This document shows positions 6,308-10,895 of a stretch of DNA of 10,895 nucleotides, piece after piece; within the stretch, counting starts at the first letter, position 1, and each line of letters opens with the position of its first letter. Both the position numbers and the translations under genes were made by a program. Source of the DNA: JAZRUY01 sp045598845 (GTDB lineage Bacteria; Verrucomicrobiota; Lentisphaeria; Victivallales; Victivallaceae); contig JAZRUY010000066.1 of assembly GCA_045598845.1 (NCBI GenBank), forward strand, positions 1-10,895, given 5' to 3'. Under the pieces are notes generated by a model. That model saw only the letters and a list, made by a program, of their open reading frames with translations, was not told the origin of the DNA and searched no databases.

Positions 6308-7859
6308 CGCCGCCGCCCTCCGCCGTATCCATCGGCCGGACCATCGACTCGATGAATTCCTGTTCCGCCTGGGTCAGCCCGTATTTTTCATAAAGTTCCG
6401 CATCCGTCCACGGCTTGCTGAAATCCTGAACTGGGACAAGTTGATATACTCCTCTTGCAGCATTTTGAGAATTCTTTTTAAGTAATACTAAAAATCTAAA
6501 GAATTGAGTCGAAATGTAACTTATAACATTTTGGCAAGTTTTTTTATCAGGAAATTTGCCAATAACTAAATAACTTTCATTGCATACTGTTTGAGGTTCT
6601 CCGTAAAAAGGTTGGGTTAATATGGGGTGCGGGAAGGTATCACTTCCGCTACCAGCTTTTGAAATATAGACTTTATGCCATGGAATCATATCTTTCCCTT
6701 TCTTTATTTCTTTTTTAGGGACATAAGCTGTTGTTCCACGCACATCTCTATCATTTCCACTAACGTAAATAATGACATCATCAGAAGATGTTTTTTGTTT
6801 ATTTCCTTTGTATGTATTTGGTATTCCAAATGGCATTCTTACACTAACTAAATCCATCATGGATTGTTCATTTAGTACTTGAATCTTATGTAAAATTTCT
6901 ATGGCTTCATTATAACGAATAAAGGTATCACAATTTTTTTCTAATAAAGTTCTTGTACATGGCTTTGATACGACATTTCCTTTGTGTGAAAACACCTTGC
7001 ATTTACCTTTATTATCCCGTTCCCAAAGGAAATATGAAACGCCTCCCTTTATTTGAACCCCTCTGAAACAATCATTTGCTTCAGGGAAATCATGAATAAT
7101 TCTAAGCCTATCATCATGTAACATTTGATCTCTGAATTCATCTAAGCCTTTGCCCCCAGTAAACCAGCGAGATGGGGTAATCATTGTCAAATAAGTCGGC
7201 TTTAATTTCATTGCTTGCTGAACAAACATATGATAAATAGGCATAGCGCTTGCACCATTTCCGCCACCATCGCTCAGTTGATACGGCGGATTGCTGATGA
7301 TCACATCGAATTTCATATTGAAGATCTCCTCCGGATTGGCGGCATGGATGAATTCGTAGGCATGGTTTTCCAGGCTTTCCCCGCGGCCGGCATCACCGAA
7401 AACGTCCTGCGGAGCGCCGCAGATTTCGCAGCGGCCGTTTTGCCATTCGTGGTTCGTAACGCGGAAGCGGATATTGCCCTCGGCGTCGCCGAAGCGGCAA
7501 ACCGAGTATTTGGAGTTCGGGTATTTGGAGCAGTAGAGCGAGCGGCGGCTCATCAGTGCGGTCAGCCCGGTTATCCCGATGCCGAAGAGCTGCCGGCGGC
7601 AGATATGCTCCACCCGCCGCTCCAGATCCGGGATGGTGTCCGCCAGGCCGGCGACCAGCCGCCGGGCGATCTCGCGCAGAAACACCCCGCTCTTGCAGGC
7701 CGGGTCCAGAAAGGCGGTGTCCGGCGAGCGGAAGAGTTCCGGCGGCAGCAGATCCAGCATGGCGTTGGCGACCGCCGGCGGGGTGAACACCTCATCGCTG
7801 GAGAGGTTGGCGAGGCAGCTCAGCACATCGGGGTTGTGGACGGCGGCGGGTTCAGTCAT
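6297..7859 (-). CDS. Eco57I-type N6-adenine DNA methylase with AT-rich specificity region
   Basis: The 520-residue protein should transfer methyl groups from SAM to adenine at a DNA recognition site. Motif X is EVFTPPAVANAMLDLL (23-38), motif I is FLDPACKSGVFL (50-61), and the catalytic motif IV is NPPY (190-193) in FDVIISNPPYQL. Between them Cys110, Cys121, His137 and CEIC (144-147) suggest a small metal-binding insert. Family-like text continues with MITPSRWFTGGKGLDEFR near 226-243 and IKGGVSYFLWER near 269-280, and the C-terminus is KPWTDAELYEKYGLTQAEQEF. Residues about 200-478 (6425-7262) are strikingly AT-rich with different codon use, while both ends are GC-rich, which points to an exchanged target-recognition region. 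The ATG sits behind GGAGGT (7869-7874) and overlaps the upstream gene by 8 bp (ATGACTGA). I judge that it supplies the methyltransferase activity of the operon. Confidence 0.9.
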   Translation of the reverse strand: MTEPAAVHNPDVLSCLANLSSDEVFTPPAVANAMLDLLPPELFRSPDTAFLDPACKSGVFLREIARRLVAGLADTIPDLERRVEHICRRQLFGIGITGLTALMSRRSLYCSKYPNSKYSVCRFGDAEGNIRFRVTNHEWQNGRCEICGAPQDVFGDAGRGESLENHAYEFIHAANPEEIFNMKFDVIISNPPYQLSDGGGNGASAMPIYHMFVQQAMKLKPTYLTMITPSRWFTGGKGLDEFRDQMLHDDRLRIIHDFPEANDCFRGVQIKGGVSYFLWERDNKGKCKVFSHKGNVVSKPCTRTLLEKNCDTFIRYNEAIEILHKIQVLNEQSMMDLVSVRMPFGIPNTYKGNKQKTSSDDVIIYVSGNDRDVRGTTAYVPKKEIKKGKDMIPWHKVYISKAGSGSDTFPHPILTQPFYGEPQTVCNESYLVIGKFPDKKTCQNVISYISTQFFRFLVLLKKNSQNAARGVYQLVPVQDFSKPWTDAELYEKYGLTQAEQEFIESMVRPMDTAEGGGDGE

Positions 7860-8577
7860 GATCGGCTAACCTCCGGTAGTGGCGGCGGATTTCCTTCAGC
7901 GGCGCTTCGCTCTCCGCCGGAGCGGCGGCCGCGTCTTCGAACAGTTCCCCCTGCTCCGGTTCGGGTTCCTCCGGCAGCAGCGGCCCGGTATGGGCGAGAT
8001 CGGGGTGCGCGTTCCCGTTCAGCAGGTTTTCGAAAGTGTAGTCGCGCCTCAGAAAGTAGGCGTCGTTGCCCGGCAGCGACCATTCGGAAAAGACGATGGG
8101 TTCGCCGGTGCCGCGCTGCCGGTCATCCGTCCGGCGCAGAGTCAGCGCGTTGCCGCAGACGATGTTGCGGCTCAGGATGAAGCGGGCGGATTCCCGCACC
8201 GCCGGAGCGCATCCGGCGCCGCAGGCCGCGGTGTAGGCGGCGTTCCAGATGCCGAACAGCCGTTCACGGCAGGCGGCGGCGTTGTCGGCCAGAATATCCA
8301 CCCCGTAGAGCGACCCCAGCGCCAGCAGCGAAAAGCGCTCGTAGTCGAAGGCGGAGCGGCGGTAGCGGCGCTGAACCTCCTCCAGTTTGCGGCGGAGAAT
8401 TTCGGCGAGGAAATTGCCGTCGCCGCAGGCGGGCTCGAGAAAACGGGAGTCGATGCGCAGGGTTTCACCGCGGACCAGATCGCACATGGCGCGGACAATG
8501 CGCCGGGGGGTGAAAACCTCGCCGTGGTCAGCCACCCGCGCCCGGCTCTTCACCAGGGTTTCCTGTTCTTCCGCCAT
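7852..8577 (-). CDS. Methylase-like protein lacking the NPPY motif
   Basis: The preferred start is the ATG at 8575-8577 (241 residues, MAEEQETLVKSRARVADHGEVFTP), behind GGGGAAG. An in-frame ATG at 8653-8655 lies inside the terminator hairpin and has no ribosome site, so I reject it. Motif X is GEVFTPRRIVRAMCDLV, motif I is FLEPACGDGNFL, and YGVDILADN follows like a motif II loop, so a SAM-binding Rossmann half is present. I find no NPPY or DPPY catalytic motif, and the frame ends in an acidic linker (EEPEPEQGELFEDAAAAP) and a short basic tail. It may be a non-catalytic partner of the next methylase or a SAM-binding regulatory subunit. It is the first gene of the operon. Its stop overlaps the next ATG, implying fixed stoichiometry. 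The family pairing is familiar in annotated restriction loci, but I know no biochemical assignment for it. Confidence 0.85.
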   Translation of the reverse strand: MAEEQETLVKSRARVADHGEVFTPRRIVRAMCDLVRGETLRIDSRFLEPACGDGNFLAEILRRKLEEVQRRYRRSAFDYERFSLLALGSLYGVDILADNAAACRERLFGIWNAAYTAACGAGCAPAVRESARFILSRNIVCGNALTLRRTDDRQRGTGEPIVFSEWSLPGNDAYFLRRDYTFENLLNGNAHPDLAHTGPLLPEEPEPEQGELFEDAAAAPAESEAPLKEIRRHYRRLADHD

Positions 8578-8639
8578 TTCCGCTTCCCCGTCCGGCGCGG
8601 CTCCGCTGAACGGCCGCCGGCGAACTCCGGAAACGGCGC

Positions 8640-8669
8640 AAAAAAAGAGGCACATTCCGAAGATGTGCC
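8640..8669 (-). terminator. Intrinsic terminator in the leader of the restriction operon
   Basis: On the minus strand GGCACAT pairs with ATGTGCC. The loop CTTCGGA can close further as C(TTCG)G with one bulged A. TC and seven T residues follow (8640-8646). It lies 62 bp before the preferred first start codon, so it either ends a separate small RNA or attenuates the operon. Confidence 0.82.
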
Positions 8670-8882
8670 GTCTCTACGCTCACCACAAGCGCGTGTAACT
8701 ATTCACACACAACAGAATGTGCCATACCTCGCGGGTATGGACATCCTGATTGCAAAAGAATAGCTACAAACGTCGATTTTTGAAGTGGTGATTCAGAGAC
8801 GGACGTTTACAATCAGCGGTCGTTTTTCAGAGTAATGTTATGCCGCGCGCTACCTCCTGTTGAAAAATTAAAATCGTATGCC
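8670..8882 (-). ncRNA. Structured leader RNA or small RNA upstream of the restriction operon
   Basis: The transcript predicted from the promoter at 8889-8918 to the terminator would be about 240 nt. It holds a perfect 7-bp hairpin, CCATACC-CGCGA-GGTATGG (8722-8740), a long-range pair AAACGTC/GACGTTT (8768-8774 and 8802-8808), and GGCACATTC (read on the minus strand of 8715-8723). That last segment is complementary to the terminator 3' arm GAATGTGCC. A strong AGGAGGT (8851-8857) has no useful start codon after it. A 13-codon frame, ATG at 8742-8744 to TGA at 8703-8705, covers the same segment but has a poor ribosome site. I do not recognise 6S, SRP, tmRNA or RNase P RNA here. It could be an attenuating 5' leader or an independent small RNA. 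Confidence 0.45.
8715..8723 (-). promoter_or_regulatory. Candidate antiterminator arm
   Basis: GGCACATTC on the minus strand is perfectly complementary to GAATGTGCC, the 3' arm of the terminator at 8649-8657. With the next two bases it makes 11 pairs including one G-T, longer than the terminator stem itself. The two structures exclude each other. Confidence 0.45.
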
Positions 8883-8888
8883 GGAACA

Positions 8889-8918
8889 AACATAATGCGA
8901 CAGACCGCGGTTTGTCAA
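8889..8918 (-). promoter_or_regulatory. Promoter of the restriction operon leader
   Basis: A consensus TTGACA (8913-8918) and TATGTT (8889-8894) are separated by 18 bp on the minus strand, just inside the R2 repeat boundary. Transcription would begin near 8882, giving a leader of about 300 nt before the first gene. Confidence 0.6.
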
Positions 8919-8941
8919 GCAACGGAATTCCGCGGCGGCAA

Positions 8942-9117
8942 CACCGGTGTTGTTCCCGCAAAATTCTGTTACTTGTTTTTTTATGTTCTGACCAAATTTC
9001 ATTACTTCCCCAAACAAACGGGGAGCGCGGAATTTAATCTGTAATATTCCATAATATCAGCGTCACGACAAATAGGTGACTTTCCGGCTTCAAAAACTAT
9101 TTTGAGCCGGAAAGTCA
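8942..9117 (-). repeat. Repeat family copy R2 (inverted relative to R1 and the right-hand array)
   Basis: Read on the minus strand, 9116-9056 matches plus-strand 10591-10651 at 54 of 61 positions, including a long palindrome (9077-9117: GACTTTCCGG...CCGGAAAGTC). Bases 9069-9021 match R1 at 41 of 49. Further along, AAGTAACAGAATTTTGCGG (around 8958-8978) resembles the array unit AGTAAGAGAATTTTGCGG. A plus-strand frame ending at 9044 reads QTGSAEFNL at its end, against QTGSEEFNP at the helicase C-terminus, because both lie in the repeat. That frame is otherwise not a credible gene. Confidence 0.8.
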
Positions 9118-9203
9118 GTGGTATTGATTTTTTTGCTTATGGCAGACCTTGCAAAGTCTGCCGAAATGAATTTTAATCGGTCGTGATGCGGAATTTGTCG
9201 ATT
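9118..9203. other. Short non-coding stretch with a hairpin
   Basis: GGCAGAC (9141-9147) and GTCTGCC (9156-9162) form a perfect 7-bp stem with an 8-base loop just after the 9204-9785 gene. No T run follows on the minus strand (ATAAGCAAAAAAATC), so it is not a standard terminator, though it could stabilise the transcript end. Confidence 0.45.
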
Positions 9204-9785
9204 TTACAACACCTGGGAATACGGATATACCTCATAAGATGAATCTTCATCATTTTCCCATTCAGAGGACTTTTCGAGGATTTCTGTTTCTTTTATAGAA
9301 ATATCCCATATCTCCGACCAAGAGCAGTCCTTTACAATGTGAAGGAATTTTCCGCCGAGAGAAATCACAATTGCACGAGTATTGTCAAATTCAAATTGTT
9401 CCGTGCCTTTGGCATCAAAACATTTAACCATTTCATTTTGAATCGTGATTCCGTCAATTGTTTTATGGACTTCTATCGGAAGGAAATCACCTGGAACAAA
9501 TTTTCCGCTTTCGTCTTTTTGACCAAGCGGTGATTTGATATCCTGATTGACGTTCACATGAATTCGGATTTTGGCAAGATCCGTCAGCTTTCCCGGAATA
9601 TCCGTCTGCTCCTCGTTCCAAAGTTCGATGTCGAAATCTTTGAAACGAAGTACAACCACCCCGTAGGAGGTCATTCGAACCGGATTTCCCGTATCCGTAT
9701 AGAGAACAGTTTCGAGTACGAGGCCCTTACTACTTTTAAGGACATCAAGCGTATCTTGAGGAATTGTGTTTCTGGTCGTAATCAT
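9204..9785 (-). CDS. Hypothetical protein, candidate immunity partner
   Basis: I do not recognise this 193-residue protein. It has no signal peptide and no membrane segment, so it is probably cytoplasmic. It is rich in alternating beta-like segments (YGVVVLRFKDFDIELW near 41-56, AKIRIHVNVNQDI near 71-83, RAIVISLGGKFLHIV near 138-152) and ends in an acidic tail with EWENDEDSSYEV. The ATG overlaps the TGA of the upstream frame as ATGA, and a strong AAGGAG sits 8 bp before it inside that frame, so the pair is co-expressed with strong translation of the second gene. That layout fits toxin-immunity pairs and also many ordinary gene pairs. The gene is visibly more AT-rich than the restriction genes, suggesting separate acquisition. 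Confidence 0.75.
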   Translation of the reverse strand: MITTRNTIPQDTLDVLKSSKGLVLETVLYTDTGNPVRMTSYGVVVLRFKDFDIELWNEEQTDIPGKLTDLAKIRIHVNVNQDIKSPLGQKDESGKFVPGDFLPIEVHKTIDGITIQNEMVKCFDAKGTEQFEFDNTRAIVISLGGKFLHIVKDCSWSEIWDISIKETEILEKSSEWENDEDSSYEVYPYSQVL

Positions 9786-10081
9786 TGTTTTTTCTCCTTA
9801 ACAAAGTGTATTTTTTGACTTTTAACACGTCCAGGGAAAGAGATTTTTATCTCAATCGCCGGAGACCCATCGGAAGAAGAGGCTTCCCGCAATGAAACCG
9901 TTGTTCCATCGCGTAATGTCGCTATCTTTCCTTTGTCGCCAATGTTTCGTTCTGATACACAGTTATGAGTGGCCGTATTGTAAAAATCGTTTGCTGTTGC
10001 CATTGGTGTATCGCTTGAAATGTGTCTGACATGCCCCCCTTTACCTTTGGTTCCGAAAGTCAGGATGATTTTTTTCGGCAA
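9782..10081 (-). CDS. Small protein resembling a polymorphic toxin C-terminal domain
   Basis: This is a 99-codon frame whose only full-length start is TTG (10079-10081), immediately after an in-frame TGA and with no ribosome site. The first ATG would begin at residue 27 and cut into the conserved-looking part. The sequence TKGKGGHVRHISSDTP (11-26), then LRDGTTVSLREASSSDGSPA (56-75) and KSQKIHFVK (87-95), reminds me of the C-terminal toxin tips of Rhs/CdiA-like proteins, many of which end in similar QKIHF text. This is recollection, not a search result. The His residues 17 and 20 are possible catalytic residues. With an immunity-like gene coupled behind it and no large toxin in front, it looks like an orphan toxin tip, perhaps a remnant without its own start. 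It could equally be an unrelated small protein. Confidence 0.55.
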   Translation of the reverse strand: MPKKIILTFGTKGKGGHVRHISSDTPMATANDFYNTATHNCVSERNIGDKGKIATLRDGTTVSLREASSSDGSPAIEIKISFPGRVKSQKIHFVKEKKQ

Positions 10082-10096
10082 TCAGCCGAAAAAATC
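10067..10096. repeat. Palindrome GATTTTTTTCGGC...GCCGAAAAAATC
   Basis: The arms GATTTTTTTCGGC and GCCGAAAAAATC flank a 5-base centre, AATCA. T residues come first and A residues last on both strands, the reverse of an intrinsic terminator. The GIY-YIG gene stop (10095-10097) and the toxin-like frame's TTG lie at its two edges. It resembles in design the T-run/A-run palindromes at 10538-10586 and 10824-10868. Confidence 0.75.
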
Positions 10097-10340
10097 AAAG
10101 GTGCCGTTTGGCGAAGGCGCGCCCGGAGCCGCTTTTCAGATAAGTCTCGAATGCCCTGGCTTTATCTTCGGAAGTAAAGCAGACTGCGGTATGTATCTTC
10201 CACGGGCGCAGTTTTGACGTATGCGCGACTTCCCCGGCATTATGCTGCGCCAGACGGGATTCCAGATTTTCGGTATATCCGATATAATAGTGAGAGCCGG
10301 TACGCTCGTCCGTCAGAATATAAACATAATAAAACCGCAT
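10095..10340 (-). CDS. Single-domain GIY-YIG nuclease family protein
   Basis: The 81-residue protein is a complete stand-alone GIY-YIG domain of the short UvrC-like/YhbQ type, a family of usual length 80-100. Visible motifs are the GIY equivalent VYIL (6-9), YIG (19-21), the arginine-histidine helix LESRLAQHN (26-34, with Arg29), and the acidic motif AFETYLKSGSGRAF (63-76, with Glu65 as the likely metal ligand). The fold cuts or binds DNA, but the cellular role of this short class is not settled. The ATG is at 10338-10340 with little ribosome-site signal. The stop falls in a palindrome before the toxin-like frame. It is unrelated in detail to the T5orf172-like domain of the helicase. Confidence 0.87.
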   Translation of the reverse strand: MRFYYVYILTDERTGSHYYIGYTENLESRLAQHNAGEVAHTSKLRPWKIHTAVCFTSEDKARAFETYLKSGSGRAFAKRHL

Positions 10341-10373
10341 AAATCAGATTCCGGATACAGAAGAAGAAGTACA

Positions 10374-10402
10374 AAAATACGATTTAAGATAACATACCGC
10401 AA
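10374..10402 (-). promoter_or_regulatory. Weak promoter candidate for the GIY-YIG gene
   Basis: TTGCGG (10397-10402) and TATTTT (10374-10379) have a 17-bp spacing on the minus strand, and the start codon is 34 bp further on. The -10 box is poor and the stretch is AT-rich, so this is tentative. Confidence 0.3.
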
Positions 10403-10537
10403 CAGATCAGACTGGGCAAGTAATAGAATTTTGTGGTCATAACACCCGTCCGGATAGGTCGGGTAACATATCCTGATGAATTGTAACACCCATCCGGATA
10501 TGTCGAGTAAGATAGTTTTGTGGTAGTAACACCCGTC

Positions 10538-10586
10538 CGCCGTCGTCTTTTTTTTCGCACGATAAGTGCGAAAAAAGACTATGGCG
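10538..10586. repeat. Palindrome B1 in the array
   Basis: The core is GTC, eight T, CGCAC, a 5-base centre GATAA, GTGCG, six A, GAC. After three unpaired bases on each side it extends with CGCC and GGCG. It pairs with itself as a cruciform or RNA hairpin on either strand and is shared with B2. Confidence 0.85.
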
Positions 10587-10589
10587 TGA

Positions 10590-10630
10590 TGACTTTCCGG
10601 CTCAAAATTGTTTTTGAGGCCGGAAAGTCA
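10590..10630. repeat. Palindrome C1 in the array
   Basis: GACTTTCCGG-CTCAAAA pairs with TTTTGAG-g-CCGGAAAGTC, a 17-bp stem with one bulged base and a 4-base loop. A near-identical hairpin lies at 9077-9117 on the opposite strand, and a diverged start (GACTTTTCGG) lies at 10873, cut off by the window end. Confidence 0.85.
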
Positions 10631-10823
10631 GTGGTCTGTCGTGACGCTGATCCTGTTGAGTGTTACGGATGACGGGGGCGCGCTCCCGTTTGGTCAGTAA
10701 GTAAGAGAATTTTGCGGTAGTAAGACTGATGTGTCCGGAGGTCAGTAAGTAAGAGAATTTTGTGGTAATAAGACCCGTCCGGATAGGTCGAGTAACATAT
10801 CCTGATGAATTATAACACCCGTC

Positions 10824-10868
10824 CGCCGTCGTCTTTTTTCGCACGAAGTGCGAAAAAAGACTATGGCG
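10824..10868. repeat. Palindrome B2 in the array
   Basis: It has the same design as B1 with six T and six A around CGCAC-GAA-GTGCG, and the same outer CGCC/GGCG and GTC/GAC pairs. It lies about 285 bp to the right of B1. The run lengths differ between the copies, as expected for slippage. Confidence 0.85.
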
Positions 10869-10895
10869 GGATGACTTTTCGGTCCGAAATTGTTT

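Larger units (their letters stand above)
10417..10895 (+). repeat. Composite repeat array (R3 and R4), non-coding
   Basis: Short units with the core AGTAA...GAATTTTGTGGTA and TAACACCCGTCCGGATAGGTC follow one another at about 10419, 10462, 10504, 10693, 10741 and 10790. Each group of units ends in a T-run/A-run palindrome (10538-10586 and 10824-10868) and then a GACTTTCCGG palindrome (10590-10630, and a partner cut by the window edge at 10872). The whole block therefore repeats with a period near 285 bp. I find no credible gene: a minus frame at 10602-10844 merely reads through the repeats. The strand given is the orientation of R1. Confidence 0.88.

Noticed and set aside
4685..6355. 556-codon plus-strand frame opposite the helicase
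   Set aside because: It is antisense to intact helicase motifs, has low-complexity Gly/Ala/Val-rich composition and no ribosome site.
8653..8655. Upstream ATG for the first restriction gene
   Set aside because: It lies in the 3' arm of the terminator stem with no ribosome site. The ATG at 8575-8577 has GGGGAAG upstream and gives a family-like N-terminus.
8642..8882. 6S, SRP, tmRNA or RNase P RNA
   Set aside because: None of the conserved sequence blocks of these RNAs is present.
8835..9044. 69-codon plus-strand frame ending QTGSAEFNL
   Set aside because: It runs through the restriction leader promoter and the R2 repeat. Its interesting tail is explained by the repeat, and the rest has no coding signs.
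10417..10830. CRISPR array
   Set aside because: The units are degenerate, without constant repeats and unique spacers of equal length, and no cas gene is near.
10602..10844. 80-codon minus-strand frame in the right-hand array
   Set aside because: It reads through tandem units and palindromes, and its repeated KFSYLLT text comes from the repeats.

Overview
The window reads as a moderately GC-rich bacterial chromosome segment. Nearly every gene lies on the minus strand. Two genes suggest an anaerobe: hydE, which matures [FeFe] hydrogenase, and ppdK, pyruvate phosphate dikinase. The general look recalls gut Lentisphaerota or other PVC bacteria, but nothing here fixes the taxon and I hold that guess weakly.

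Bases 1-3260 look like core genome. From right to left in the direction of transcription there is a sigma70-like promoter, two identical tRNA-Asp genes, tRNA-Val, an intrinsic terminator, hydE, a small lipoprotein gene, and the 5' two-fifths of ppdK, which runs off the left edge.

Bases 3412-9117 hold an accessory module. A three-gene restriction-modification-like operon reads leftward with overlapping ends: a short methylase-like protein with no NPPY motif, a larger Eco57I-type N6-adenine methylase, and a GIY-YIG/superfamily 2 helicase fusion. The methylase's specificity region is conspicuously AT-rich between GC-rich ends. A leader of about 300 nt precedes the operon. It has a promoter, a strong intrinsic terminator, and an upstream segment able to pair with the terminator's 3' arm, which looks like an attenuator. 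Copies of one repeat family lie on both sides of the operon in opposite orientations, and one copy supplies the last codons of the helicase gene.

Bases 9204-10340 hold three small genes on the minus strand: a GIY-YIG domain protein, a 99-codon frame that resembles the C-terminal toxin tip of a polymorphic toxin, and an ATGA-coupled 193-residue partner that could be its immunity protein. The last two assignments are unproven.

Bases 10417-10895 are non-coding. They form a higher-order array of 40-50 bp units and two kinds of long palindrome, repeated with a period of roughly 285 bp and cut by the window edge. The same family occurs at 3412-3515 and 8942-9117, so it is probably dispersed in this genome.
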